Of a stretch of 64,000 bases of DNA, positions 44,769-53,777 are shown piece by piece. The notes beneath the pieces are model-generated. The model worked only from the letters and a program-made list of their open reading frames with translations. It was not told the DNA's origin and ran no database searches. The stretch covers positions 1,550,001-1,614,000 of the forward strand of contig OZ223208.1 in the NCBI GenBank assembly GCA_965140405.1. Direction: 5' to 3'. The DNA is from G963556115 sp963666605. GTDB lineage: Bacteria; Planctomycetota; SZUA-567. Position 1 is the stretch's first letter; the number at the start of each line of letters is the position of its first letter. The position numbers and the translations under genes were made by a program.

Positions 44769-45569
44769 ATGATGATTCGAAGCCTGTGGACAGGCGCAAC
44801 TGGTATGCGTGCAATGCAAGATAATATTGACGCTATATCAAATGATTTGTCCAATGTGAATACAAATGGATACAAAAAGAGATACCTAAACTTTCAGGAT
44901 TTGTTCTACCAGAATTTGCGCGCTGCAGGTCTACAAGGTGGTGATGCAAATACAAATGTACCTGTAGGTATACAGATTGGTAATGGTGTAAAGCTGGCTG
45001 CTACTACCCCTGTATTTACACATGGTAACCCATTTGAGACCAATGTTTGGTCTGATATGATGATCAATGATAATACTTCGTTCTTCTCGGTTACAATGCC
45101 TGATGGTAGAGAGGCTTACACTAGAGATGGTACCTTCAGAGTCGATCAGAATGGTGAATTACGTACTACTGATGGGCTACCATTAAATCCGCCAATTACA
45201 GGAATACCAAATGGAGCGGTTGATCCTCAGGTCTCTCTTGGTGGTATGGTATCTTATCGTGATCCTAATAGTGGAGATATGGTAGAGGTTGGGCAGGTTC
45301 AATTATATAACTTTGTTAACCCTGCTGGTCTGGAAGCGTACGGACAAAATTTATGGCTTGAAACAGAGTCATCAGGTAATGCGAATGCAGGTGATCCAGA
45401 TACAGAAGGTTATGGGTCAATTCAAGGTGGTTGGGTTGAAGGATCAAATGTAGATGCTGTGACAGAAATGGTAAATATGATTAGTGCGCAGAGAGCATAT
45501 GAGTTCAATTCAAAGAGTATTCAGACCTCTGATGCAATGTTACAGACAGTTAATGGACTAAAGAGATAA
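44769..45569 (+). CDS. flgG: flagellar distal-rod protein
   Basis: Protein of 266 residues, typical for FlgG. The N-terminus IRSLWTGATGMRAMQDNIDA and LSNVNTNGYKKRYLNFQDL are diagnostic, as is the C-terminus EGSNVDAVTEMVNMISAQRA. ATG 44769 has GGAGG nine bases upstream; a second ATG at 44772 would give the more common MIRSLW start. It continues the rod from FlgF to the hook. Confidence 0.96.
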   Translation: MMIRSLWTGATGMRAMQDNIDAISNDLSNVNTNGYKKRYLNFQDLFYQNLRAAGLQGGDANTNVPVGIQIGNGVKLAATTPVFTHGNPFETNVWSDMMINDNTSFFSVTMPDGREAYTRDGTFRVDQNGELRTTDGLPLNPPITGIPNGAVDPQVSLGGMVSYRDPNSGDMVEVGQVQLYNFVNPAGLEAYGQNLWLETESSGNANAGDPDTEGYGSIQGGWVEGSNVDAVTEMVNMISAQRAYEFNSKSIQTSDAMLQTVNGLKR

Positions 45570-45613
45570 TAGTCGAGTGAATTAACGCATTATTTATACA
45601 AAAGGATTTAGCT

Positions 45614-46696
45614 ATGAAAAAGTTATGGATGGCTTTAGTTATTCTCTTCCTAACGAATGCAGTAGCATTTGCTAGTGTAGAAATAAACCTAGATAGGGAG
45701 GTTGTTATAAAGAGCGAGTATATGAAGCTCTCTGATATTGCAACTGTAAAAGGCGATACTTCTAACAGAGTCTCAAAGGTGTTTTTAGGGCCAGCTCCTA
45801 GGCAAGGAGAATCTATAACTATACTGCGGTCTGATATTGTTGAGAGGTTAAAGGATATGGGACTTTCTCACGATATTGACTTTACTGGAAATATAGGTGT
45901 CTCTGTAAGTAAGGGAGGGGATGTAATAGCTGAGCCAAATAGTTCTCAGCCTGTTTATGCAAAAGTAAATAAGCAGAAATATGCAGCAAATACAAGTGAT
46001 AATAGTAACAATAGTGATGGATTCGAAAGCTATCAAAAAAAGGTTAGAGAGGCAACTGCTCTGGAATTGATACGAATTGCTATAAAAGAGTATGCATCTG
46101 AGCAAGTAAATACCAATATTCCTGTAATAATGCAGACGAGTGTGAATAGGTTTAAGATTGATGGCAACTGTGGTTTGAGAGCAACTGTTGAAGGGATAGA
46201 AAGAGGTAAACTTCCTGGAAGAGCTACACTTGCTGTGGTCTTCATAAATAGAGAGGCTCAAGTAACTGGATATGCATCTGTAGATGTAACTGTAAAGATG
46301 GAGGTGGATATACCTGTGCTTGCGAGAAGCCTTAGGAGTGGTGAAGAGGTTAGATCTCAGGATATTACCACTCAAAGAGTCGAGTATAAACCGGGGCTTG
46401 TAATTGAAGATATAGTCCCTGAAGACATAGCAGGAAGAATTACCCTAAAGTCTATAAGATCTGGAGTGCCTCTAAGTGCTTCATATTTCGGTAAACCTCT
46501 AGATATTCATAAAGGGGAGATGGTCACTGTCTGTGTTGTTGGAAATGGATTTTCAATAAAGGAGGTAGCTCTCGCTTTAGCAAATGGCAATACTGGTGAT
46601 ACCATTAAGGTTGAGTCAGTAGTAAACAAGAGTGTGTATCCTGTAAGAGTGACTGGTAGAAATACAGCAGATATGCCGCTCAGTACAATGCAATAA
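45614..46696 (+). CDS. flgA: flagellar P-ring assembly chaperone
   Basis: Protein of 360 residues with a signal peptide (about 1-20, VAFAS end). The N-terminal half is long and variable; the C-terminal 140 residues hold the SAF/ChapFlgA domain (VDIPVLARSLRSGEEVRSQD; SIRSGVPLSASYF; VTGRNTADMPLSTMQ). It works in the periplasm to help FlgI polymerise around the rod. Longer than E. coli FlgA (about 220) because of the extra N-terminal region, common in this gene order. Confidence 0.92.
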   Translation: MKKLWMALVILFLTNAVAFASVEINLDREVVIKSEYMKLSDIATVKGDTSNRVSKVFLGPAPRQGESITILRSDIVERLKDMGLSHDIDFTGNIGVSVSKGGDVIAEPNSSQPVYAKVNKQKYAANTSDNSNNSDGFESYQKKVREATALELIRIAIKEYASEQVNTNIPVIMQTSVNRFKIDGNCGLRATVEGIERGKLPGRATLAVVFINREAQVTGYASVDVTVKMEVDIPVLARSLRSGEEVRSQDITTQRVEYKPGLVIEDIVPEDIAGRITLKSIRSGVPLSASYFGKPLDIHKGEMVTVCVVGNGFSIKEVALALANGNTGDTIKVESVVNKSVYPVRVTGRNTADMPLSTMQ

Positions 46697-46749
46697 ATTG
46701 TAAGTATTATAGATATTAATACGTATATAATATAAAGGGAGTATACGAG

Positions 46750-47529
46750 ATGCAAAGATTCATTGGATTGAAGCTACTTATTCTGTTTTGTGGGATTTTA
46801 TTGGTGACTACTCTGTCTGCCAGTGAAGATGGATTTGGAGTGATTAGCCATATGGATAATGCTAGGAGGTTGCTTGAAGAAGAAGATATCGAGATGAATC
46901 TAGCTGAGCAGAGGGTTGAAGCTAAATTTTATTCTGCATTTGGTGGTTTCAAAAATGATATGATCAAGCCGCGCGCTAGTCAAGTGCATGACAGAGTTAC
47001 ATTTGTGATAGAAGAATCTACTGAAAGTAAGATGGAAGCCAATACCGCTCTTACCTCTGAGTCGGAAAATATTTGGAACTTGAATAATTGGTTCACGTTA
47101 ACCAAAAATGCAAATGGAGATACTGCGTTACAACCGTACTCAATGAAGTCTCCAGATGGAACAATCAACACTACCTATAATAGTGATGATTACGCTCAGA
47201 TAAATATGGATTCTAAGTATAAACATGATGGTGAAGGTGATACAACAAGAAAAAATACACTAACTACAAATTTGAGTGGTGAAGTAATTCAGGTACTACC
47301 TAACGGAAATCTTGTCGTAGAAGCGAAGAGAACTGTAAGAATAAATAACGAGACAGAGATCGTTACCATATTGGGAACTGTAAACCCTGATGACTTGAAT
47401 GAGAACTCTGAGGTTATAAGTACTAAGATTATTGACCTAAGAGTAGAACTCAAAGGTGAGGGTGATATGAGTGATACAATAAAACAAGGTTGGTTGACGG
47501 GATTTGTTAATAAATTTAAGCCGCTATAA
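46750..47529 (+). CDS. flgH: flagellar L-ring protein
   Basis: Protein of 259 residues. FlgH blocks are clear: KPRASQVHDRVTFVIEEST, NTLTTNLSGEVIQVLPNGNL, EAKRTVRINNETEIVTILG and STKIIDLRVELKGEG. It forms the outer-membrane ring bushing. Residues 1-23 are a signal peptide, but no lipobox is seen: the only nearby Cys (residue 14, LILFCG) lies inside the hydrophobic core and the probable cut is after TLSA. E. coli FlgH is a lipoprotein, so the anchoring may differ here. Confidence 0.94.
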   Translation: MQRFIGLKLLILFCGILLVTTLSASEDGFGVISHMDNARRLLEEEDIEMNLAEQRVEAKFYSAFGGFKNDMIKPRASQVHDRVTFVIEESTESKMEANTALTSESENIWNLNNWFTLTKNANGDTALQPYSMKSPDGTINTTYNSDDYAQINMDSKYKHDGEGDTTRKNTLTTNLSGEVIQVLPNGNLVVEAKRTVRINNETEIVTILGTVNPDDLNENSEVISTKIIDLRVELKGEGDMSDTIKQGWLTGFVNKFKPL

Positions 47530-47596
47530 TTAAGCGCCGAGTATGGATGTTGGGCTTTTTATAGGTTTAGTTAAAATAGTTTCAAGGATGATTCGG

Positions 47597-48721
47597 ATGA
47601 AGATAATTTTTAATAGTAAGATCGGGCTTTTTCTTGCGCCTATTATGATGTTTGTTTTGCTGAGTGCTCAACCAGCCCATGCTGTAAAGGTTAGGTCATT
47701 TTGCAGACTATTAGGAGCAGATGCGCTTAGAGTAGAAGGTCAAGGTATCGTAACTGGTCTAAATGGTACTGGTGATGGTACATCTGCTGCTAAAGTTATG
47801 GTAAAGAAGTATCTTGAGGCAAATAAATATAACTTTTCTGATAAAGATCTGTCTACTAAAAATATAGCTTTTGTCAAGGTCGATGCTGAAATCAAACCGT
47901 TCTCAAGGCCGGGGGATAGAATCAATCTTCGTGTTAGTTCTATTGGTGATGCTTCTAGTTTAGCAAACGGTGTTCTTAAGAGTTGTTATTTGTCTTTTGG
48001 TACTGGTGAGGATGCAATTGTTCGTGCGATGGGTAGAGTCTCTATTGGTGATAATCCAACAACTGGTATTATAAATGAAGGTGGTTTGTTGTTGAGTGCT
48101 AAAATGCTAAATCGATCTGTTTGGGATAAAAATGGTATGGTCCGGTTGGTTTTAAACAAACCCAATTTTTTAGATGCAGCGACTGTTGCTGCCAATATAA
48201 ATGGAGATAGAAGAACCAATCCTGGGCTGTCAAAGGTGTATGGTTTTGGTACTGGTGGTGATGAGGCTCCTAAAGTTGCGATAGCAAGTGATGCAAAAGA
48301 GGTGATTGTCAAAATTCCACAGGAATATATGTCTGAAAAAGTTCGGTATATTGCAATGGTATTAGACATTGATGTTGAATTACAGTCTGTTGCTGAAATC
48401 AGAATTAATAAGCAGAGAGGCTCGGCTATAGTAAGTGGTGATGTTGAAGTGATGCCCGGGTTTATAAGTTATAGAGGTCGCACCGTTACTCTTGCGCCAC
48501 CTATTGAGGGGCAGGATGCAAAGTATGAATTAAACGCTGATGACCCAAGAGGTCTAGTAGATGTGTTTGGTCCGAATGAGTCTGGTGGTAGTGGTAGGAG
48601 AAGTTTACAGAGCCTTGTGGATACTCTTGCTGCAATGCGTTGTACTACGGACGATATTATTGTGATACTACAGGAAATGAAGTCTGCAGGTCTTATACAA
48701 GCTGAATTGAAGGTTGAATAA
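47597..48721 (+). CDS. flgI: flagellar P-ring protein
   Basis: Protein of 374 residues from ATG 47597, the start with AAGGA eight bases upstream and a regular signal peptide (LFLAPIMMFVLLSAQPAHA). An in-frame longer form from 47543 would put 18 odd residues ahead of it. The mature part opens with VRSFCRLLGADALRVEGQGI and VTGLNGTGDG, the FlgI signature, and ends with the polymerisation region SLVDTLAAMRCTTDDIIVIL. It builds the periplasmic ring in the peptidoglycan layer. Confidence 0.95.
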   Translation: MKIIFNSKIGLFLAPIMMFVLLSAQPAHAVKVRSFCRLLGADALRVEGQGIVTGLNGTGDGTSAAKVMVKKYLEANKYNFSDKDLSTKNIAFVKVDAEIKPFSRPGDRINLRVSSIGDASSLANGVLKSCYLSFGTGEDAIVRAMGRVSIGDNPTTGIINEGGLLLSAKMLNRSVWDKNGMVRLVLNKPNFLDAATVAANINGDRRTNPGLSKVYGFGTGGDEAPKVAIASDAKEVIVKIPQEYMSEKVRYIAMVLDIDVELQSVAEIRINKQRGSAIVSGDVEVMPGFISYRGRTVTLAPPIEGQDAKYELNADDPRGLVDVFGPNESGGSGRRSLQSLVDTLAAMRCTTDDIIVILQEMKSAGLIQAELKVE

Positions 48722-48722
48722 T

Positions 48723-49145
48723 ATGGAAATACCAGGTGCAAGTAATGAGTTACAAATGGATATGCTCACAAAGTTAAGAGCTAGCTCTAGTAAGGGCGAT
48801 CTTATGCATATGGCTTCTGTTGCTCAAGGTGATTCAGAAGAAGGTTTGAAGCTTGCTTCAAGAGAATTTACTGGTATGTTTCTTGGGCAGATGATGAAAG
48901 AGATGCGCTCTACTGTCGATCTAGGGGAGCTTGGGCATGGTGGAGAGGCTGAAAATACTTTTCAGGGTATGCTAGATGAGGAATGGGCTCGTAACGTAGC
49001 ATATACAGGTGATATTGAAGGTGGCGGTGGTGGTTTTGTAGGGGTAGTGTATGATTCTATGCAGAGGAGATCTACGGCGAATGCTTATGAGAACTTCTTG
49101 CAAAGTAAAGAAGAACCAACTGGAAGTGAAAGTAATCAGGAATAA
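48723..49145 (+). CDS. flgJ: rod-binding protein, FlgJ N-terminal type
   Basis: Protein of 140 residues from ATG 48723, one base after the flgI stop; a TTG at 48714 is in frame but overlaps flgI. ASREFTGMFLGQMMKEMRST and GGEAENTFQGMLDEEWARNV are the rod-binding block. The peptidoglycan hydrolase domain of E. coli FlgJ is missing, so wall cutting must be done by another enzyme. Its role is to scaffold rod assembly. Confidence 0.92.
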   Translation: MEIPGASNELQMDMLTKLRASSSKGDLMHMASVAQGDSEEGLKLASREFTGMFLGQMMKEMRSTVDLGELGHGGEAENTFQGMLDEEWARNVAYTGDIEGGGGGFVGVVYDSMQRRSTANAYENFLQSKEEPTGSESNQE

Positions 49146-49169
49146 TTCATCCGATAGGAGGATAGTGTT

Positions 49170-49667
49170 ATGAAAGGTGTAATTGAAAACTTAGAGGCAG
49201 TGCTTAGGCATATTGCTGGGGTATATTCTAAACTCCTAGAAGAGGGTGAGGCTAAGAGAGAGGCAATTATTAAAGGTGATATTCAGGCTCTTGAAGAAAT
49301 CTTAGATCGTGAGTACGAGCTTCTGGATATTGTCAAAAAGGCTGAGGGCATGCGTGTTGTGCTTGCTGGGCAAGCAGAGGATGAGTTTGGTATTGATCAG
49401 GACAAGCGACCATTAAAGTTGAGTGAGTTAGTTGCTATTGTTGGGGAAAGTGGCAATGGACTTGCTGATGCTCAGTCCATTCTTAAGGATGTACTCACAA
49501 AATTCAGATATAGGAATAGGCAGAATGAAGAGCTCTTAAAGTCGTCTATCGCTCATGTAAATGATTTTATGACACTAATAAAGGATAGGGCTGGAAAGAA
49601 TAAGACTTATAATAAGAGTGGTCGAGATTATGGCGGTGGCTTGAGTTTGTTTGATAAACGTGCGTAG
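49170..49667 (+). CDS. flgN: FlgN-type flagellar export chaperone
   Basis: Protein of 165 residues, almost wholly helical with heptad-like charged repeats (LRHIAGVYSKLLEEGEAKRE; DIQALEEILDREYELLDIVK). This length and pattern, and the position after flgJ, match FlgN, which binds FlgK and FlgL before export. The usual next genes flgM, flgK and flgL are not here: a strong terminator follows. A C-terminal Gly/Lys-rich tail is likely disordered. Confidence 0.85.
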   Translation: MKGVIENLEAVLRHIAGVYSKLLEEGEAKREAIIKGDIQALEEILDREYELLDIVKKAEGMRVVLAGQAEDEFGIDQDKRPLKLSELVAIVGESGNGLADAQSILKDVLTKFRYRNRQNEELLKSSIAHVNDFMTLIKDRAGKNKTYNKSGRDYGGGLSLFDKRA

Positions 49668-49679
49668 TTTCTCGTAATT

Positions 49680-49739
49680 AATTTCAATACTAAATAGGCT
49701 CTAGCAATTTTTGCTAGAGCCTATTTAATATTGAAATTG
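49680..49739 (+). terminator. strong terminator closing the flagellar operon
   Basis: Long stem: AATTTCAATA and AAATAGGCTCTAGCAA pair with TTGCTAGAGCCTATTT and TATTGAAATT, with small mismatches between the two blocks. U-rich sequence follows. Confidence 0.9.
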
Positions 49740-49904
49740 TTTGTACATTTAGTATTTTTGGTATGACAAACGAGCTCTTTTGTGATGCTATTTGCCAATG
49801 CAGGAAATTAGGTATTTTTAAAAAAATGTTGCAAATCCTAATTTTATATATAATACTTGTATTGTCTTAAGATATTTAATTTTTGAAAAACATTTGGAAA
49901 AATT

Positions 49905-50609
49905 ATGTTCAGTATATACATCAAAGAACTTAAGCAGTACTTTTGGAGTATGATAGGATATGTCTTCCTCGCTCTATTCATACTTGTATGTGGAGTCTAT
50001 TTCGTACTAGGAAACCTCCTTGCACAGAACGGAGATATTAAAGTATTCTTCGCAAATATCTTTACCATACTACTATTTTTAATGCCCATACTAACTATGA
50101 GGCTCTTTGCTGAAGAAAGAAGAATGAGAACACTCCCACTCTTGTTCTCTCTGCCAGTGTCGGTTTCTTCAATAGTTTTGGGAAAGTTTTTTGCAACTCT
50201 CACGGTATTTCTAATAGGTCTAGGTTCAACGCTTGTATATCCGTTTATATTACAGTACTACGGTGTCCTTGATATATTGGTGACTATAGGGAATTATGTA
50301 GGACTTGGATTGCTTGTTGCTGCTTTCATTGCGATCGGTATGTTTATCTCGGCTTTGACTGAGAAACAGATCATCGCGGCTATTGGAAGTTATTCATTAC
50401 TCCTCGCCTTATGGCTACTTGATTCTTTTGCTGGATTTGTCAATATAGGTGGAATAAGGACGGTTATTAATCATTTATCTCTCAGTTATAGCTTCAAAGA
50501 ATTTACCTTTGGTATATTCAATCCTGTTAGTATTGTATATTTTATCAGTGTAACTATTTTCTTTCTCTTTATGTGTACTCTAACACTAAAGTACAAGAGA
50601 GTAGAGTAG
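49905..50609 (+). CDS. ABC-2 type permease, GldF-like
   Basis: Protein of 234 residues with six TM segments. The start IYIKELKQYFWSMIGYVFLA and the cytoplasmic loop MRLFAEERRMRTLPLLFSLP (about 65-84) are typical for the GldF/NosY-like ABC-2 group. It should be the channel of an ABC exporter together with the next gene. The ATP-binding subunit that normally precedes such a permease is not here; the upstream region is a terminator and an AT-rich spacer of 165 bases. Confidence 0.88.
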   Translation: MFSIYIKELKQYFWSMIGYVFLALFILVCGVYFVLGNLLAQNGDIKVFFANIFTILLFLMPILTMRLFAEERRMRTLPLLFSLPVSVSSIVLGKFFATLTVFLIGLGSTLVYPFILQYYGVLDILVTIGNYVGLGLLVAAFIAIGMFISALTEKQIIAAIGSYSLLLALWLLDSFAGFVNIGGIRTVINHLSLSYSFKEFTFGIFNPVSIVYFISVTIFFLFMCTLTLKYKRVE

Positions 50610-50616
50610 GTGGAGA

Positions 50617-52020
50617 ATGAAAAATACTATTAATTCGAGCAGAATGGTAAAATTCGCTCTTGTGCTTGTTGGATTAGCTGTTGCTGTCGTAGTAAATATG
50701 ATTGCGATTGAGGCCGTATCAAAGTTCTCACTTAAAGTAGACCTCACCGATAATAAATTATATGAACTCTCTGCTCTGACATATGAGGTAGCCAGTGGAC
50801 TTGAAGAACCGGTCGTAATCACAGTATTCAGCAGTGAGTTGGATTACCCTGTAATGATTAAGGAAATATTGGCACGTTATGATGGGTTGAGTGATAAGAT
50901 TGTTGTAAAGTATAAAGCCCCGTATGAGAACCCTGTACTTGTTGATTCTTTCAGGCAGAAAGGGTATAGCATCACTGAGAATGATATACTTGTCAATGGT
51001 ATGAGTAAGCTAAAGCAGCTTAAAATTGATGATTTATATATATTTAATGCCGCTAAGACCGAGGTCAAAGCACTCAAAGCTGAGCAGGCGATAACGAGTG
51101 CAATTCTTTATACAAATAGCGAAACTACCTTGAATGTAGAATTTACTGATGGACATGGGGAGAGGCCGTCAACAGGACTGATGAGGGTATTTTTAGAGAA
51201 TAATTTTGATCTTAAACGGGTTGCCTTGGATGTTGTCGGGATTGCTGAAGATACAGACTTGCTGGTTATTGCTACACCTGAGAGAGATTTTCAAGAGGTC
51301 GAAGTAGGTATGATTGGGGACTACCTTGAAAGAGGAGGGAAATTACTAGTCTTTATAGAGCCTGCTGAGAAAGAACTGCCGCATTTAGAAGGGTTGCTTG
51401 CTAAATGGGGAATAGAGCTTGGCAGTGAGGTCGTATTTGAATCAAAGGCATACCTCTCAAACAACCCTATTAACATTGTACCAATGTATGCTCCTCATCC
51501 GATTAATTCATATTTTGCTGACAAAAGATTATTTCTTGTCAGCCCTGCAACGAGGGCTTTACAAAAATCGAGTTGGAATGAGTATGAGCTTGATGTTATG
51601 CCGGTACTTACCTCTTCACCAGAGTCTTATGGAAAGGTTGGTAAAGAGTTTGATTCAACAGTGCAAGAAGACGGTGATGTTAAGGGGCCGTTTATCCTTG
51701 CCATGAGTTCGGAACGTAAAGTTGAATACAATGATGATGAACATGAAGCCAAAGTCCTAGTTGTAGGAAGTAAAAATTTCTATGGAGATGATGTTCTCGG
51801 TCGATCATCATATGCAAACTCAGATTTCCTCGTGCAGTCAATAAATTGGCTGATAGAAAAGGATAGCAGTATTAGTATACCAACAAAGAATATCCAGCCT
51901 GATCCTATTAATATACTCCCTGATACCGTCTGGATGATTGGGATTATATTTATTGGGATAATACCGATATTGATTATTGTTATTGGAGTCGTAGTGTGTA
52001 TTAGACGGAAGAGACTATAA
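50617..52020 (+). CDS. GldG-family ABC auxiliary protein
   Basis: Protein of 467 residues: one N-terminal TM (10-33), a large extracytoplasmic part with the GldG/ABC_transp_aux pattern (LTDNKLYELSALTYEVASGL; IVKYKAPYENP; TLNVEFTDGHGERPS) and one C-terminal TM (about 438-460) with a short basic tail. Such proteins pair with a GldF permease. The start is eight bases after the permease stop. The name comes from gliding motility, but the family is widespread in non-gliding bacteria, with cell-envelope roles that remain unclear. Confidence 0.88.
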   Translation: MKNTINSSRMVKFALVLVGLAVAVVVNMIAIEAVSKFSLKVDLTDNKLYELSALTYEVASGLEEPVVITVFSSELDYPVMIKEILARYDGLSDKIVVKYKAPYENPVLVDSFRQKGYSITENDILVNGMSKLKQLKIDDLYIFNAAKTEVKALKAEQAITSAILYTNSETTLNVEFTDGHGERPSTGLMRVFLENNFDLKRVALDVVGIAEDTDLLVIATPERDFQEVEVGMIGDYLERGGKLLVFIEPAEKELPHLEGLLAKWGIELGSEVVFESKAYLSNNPINIVPMYAPHPINSYFADKRLFLVSPATRALQKSSWNEYELDVMPVLTSSPESYGKVGKEFDSTVQEDGDVKGPFILAMSSERKVEYNDDEHEAKVLVVGSKNFYGDDVLGRSSYANSDFLVQSINWLIEKDSSISIPTKNIQPDPINILPDTVWMIGIIFIGIIPILIIVIGVVVCIRRKRL

Positions 52021-53372
52021 TGCAAGAAATTAGACTGTTAAAGAGATTGCTGGTTATCCTTTTGGTGTTGATTTTGGCATACGTTTTGCTTCTTACGTTT
52101 GAAATAGATAATAACGAGAAGGCTATTACTGAACAGGTTGTGCCCATTTGTGATATCCATGTATCTGATATTAGAGCTTTGGCAGTAAAGAATAACAATG
52201 GTGCGTTCGGATTGCTCGTTGGGCAGGGTGGTATATCTCTTGAGCCTAATAAAGAAGGAGCTAGGTACTCGCTCGATGAGATGCAGGGGTATATTTATAT
52301 TATATCAAAAATGAGCTCAATGAGGGTTATTGATAAAATTGAGTCACTTGCAGATTTTGGTTTTGATGCGCCTGAGTCGAAATTGACTATTATAAAATCT
52401 GATGGAAGTAAGTTGAGGTTCTTGCTTGGAAAGGAGAGTGATAGTAGTGGTAGCCACTACCTGATGCAGGAAGGAGGCGAGAAGATTTTTGTCGTGCCAT
52501 CTAATATTGTAAAACTCTTTCTTAGATCTAAGAAGGAATTTGCTCAGCGTGATATTATTCCTAGACTTGGTGTTGATGATCTTGAACGCTTGAGCAAGGT
52601 TAGTATTTGGTCAAAGACTAGAGCATCAAGAGAGTATACGGTTGAAAACCGTGGAGGGTATAACTTTATACTTACCAGCCCTATAGAGAATTCCTTGAGT
52701 GCTGAAAGATTCTTCACTGATATTATACTACCACTGACCACGCTCTATCCTGACGGAGTAGTGTCTGTGGATCCGCTGCTGTTTGACTCTGCAAACATTG
52801 ATTATATTTGTAAAGTTACAATAGACGGGAAGGAGTATAGGATACTCTTTATTAGGAAGAATAACGAAATGTACTATGTCAAGGATGAGTCTAAAGATGT
52901 TGTATATGAAATACCTGCTGAAAGGGTCTCATTTCTGTCAAATGACTATCTTGAGCTTCTCTCTGGTGCGTTATATAGCTGTAATGTTGGTCGAATTGAT
53001 TCTATAATGTTTGACGATATTATGAATAATCAAAGTAATACCTTGTATATTTCTGGGTCTGGAAATGAGGTGAGAGCTGAGATATCTGGTAGGGTTATAG
53101 GCTATAAACAGCTTATGGAGTTTGTAAATCTACTAAACTCATTCAGTATGTCTGAAGAAGTACTTGGTGAATCAGTACTGCCTGTACCTGAGCCTTACTA
53201 TACGATAACAGTAAATAAGAAGGATGGTGGAAGGGATTATATCGAATTTGTCAAGGGTTCTGGTAGTCAGAGTTACTTAAGGGTAAATGGTGTTATTAAC
53301 TTTATGGTTTATGATAAATTGGTCGATAGTGTGAAAAATGGGGTTAAAGGTTTTCTAAAAAATAAAGAGTAA
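52020..53372 (+). CDS. DUF4340 membrane-anchored protein
   Basis: Protein of 450 residues: one N-terminal TM (10-27), then a long extracytoplasmic part with repeated DUF4340 units (ADFGFDAPESKLTIIKSDGS followed by LRFLLGKESDSSGSHYLM; IDYICKVTIDGKEYRILFIR). The start overlaps the stop of the GldG gene by one base (TAATG), so both are coupled. The triad permease-GldG-DUF4340 is a recurring arrangement. Function unknown; the repeated beta units suggest an envelope or surface-assembly role. Confidence 0.85.
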   Translation: MQEIRLLKRLLVILLVLILAYVLLLTFEIDNNEKAITEQVVPICDIHVSDIRALAVKNNNGAFGLLVGQGGISLEPNKEGARYSLDEMQGYIYIISKMSSMRVIDKIESLADFGFDAPESKLTIIKSDGSKLRFLLGKESDSSGSHYLMQEGGEKIFVVPSNIVKLFLRSKKEFAQRDIIPRLGVDDLERLSKVSIWSKTRASREYTVENRGGYNFILTSPIENSLSAERFFTDIILPLTTLYPDGVVSVDPLLFDSANIDYICKVTIDGKEYRILFIRKNNEMYYVKDESKDVVYEIPAERVSFLSNDYLELLSGALYSCNVGRIDSIMFDDIMNNQSNTLYISGSGNEVRAEISGRVIGYKQLMEFVNLLNSFSMSEEVLGESVLPVPEPYYTITVNKKDGGRDYIEFVKGSGSQSYLRVNGVINFMVYDKLVDSVKNGVKGFLKNKE

Positions 53373-53403
53373 ACGGTTTTTGTATTTTGTTTAATTTAAT
53401 TTG

Positions 53404-53437
53404 CAGCCTAGCACTTGTGTTAGGCTGTTCTTTTGTT
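53404..53437 (+). terminator. terminator after the DUF4340 gene
   Basis: Stem CAGCCTAGCAC/GTGTTAGGCTG (one wobble) followed by TTCTTTTGTTTT. Confidence 0.85.
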
Positions 53438-53637
53438 TTGGGAATTAATGAAATATAATACTTCAAAACTATCAACATTTGAATTCAGTATACTGGTATT
53501 TATAAATTTAGTTAGCTTGTTTGTCGTGAACTGTTGTTGTCATTTGGGGTTGAGGTTGGAATAATTGAGTATGATTGAAATATTATGAAGAATTGCCTCA
53601 CTATTGCTTTAAATTGATAAAAAAATCTAAAATAAAT

Positions 53638-53666
53638 TTGACTAGTGGTATAGTATGGTGTAGTAT
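53638..53666 (+). promoter_or_regulatory. sigma-70-type promoter of the uxuA operon
   Basis: TTGACT (53638-53643), 17-base spacer, TAGTAT (53661-53666). Confidence 0.65.
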
Positions 53667-53701
53667 GCATATAAAGGTGGCGGGTAGTACGGTGTGGTAT
53701 G
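53651..53701. repeat. two 17-bp direct repeats over the uxuA promoter (candidate operators)
   Basis: TAGTATGGTGTAGTATG at 53651-53667 and TAGTACGGTGTGGTATG at 53685-53701: 15 of 17 identical, start to start 34 bases. The first copy covers the -10 element, so a protein bound here would block RNA polymerase. The GntR/LacI-like regulator at 55022 is the natural candidate. Confidence 0.6.
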
Positions 53702-53777
53702 GTTGTTTTAGGTTGACTATTGATATAAGTTATCAATATAGAAGTTGTTTTCAAGCTATGAAAGGCAAAGATCTACT

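Larger units (their letters stand above)
53438..53777. other. regulatory region of the sugar-acid locus
   Basis: AT-rich spacer of about 340 bases with no credible gene. It contains the promoter at 53638-53666 and the two operator-like repeats at 53651-53667 and 53685-53701. Confidence 0.6.

Noticed and set aside
45848..46375. 175-residue ORF opposite flgA
   Set aside because: Antisense to flgA, repetitive Tyr/Ser/Ile content and no domain or ribosome site.
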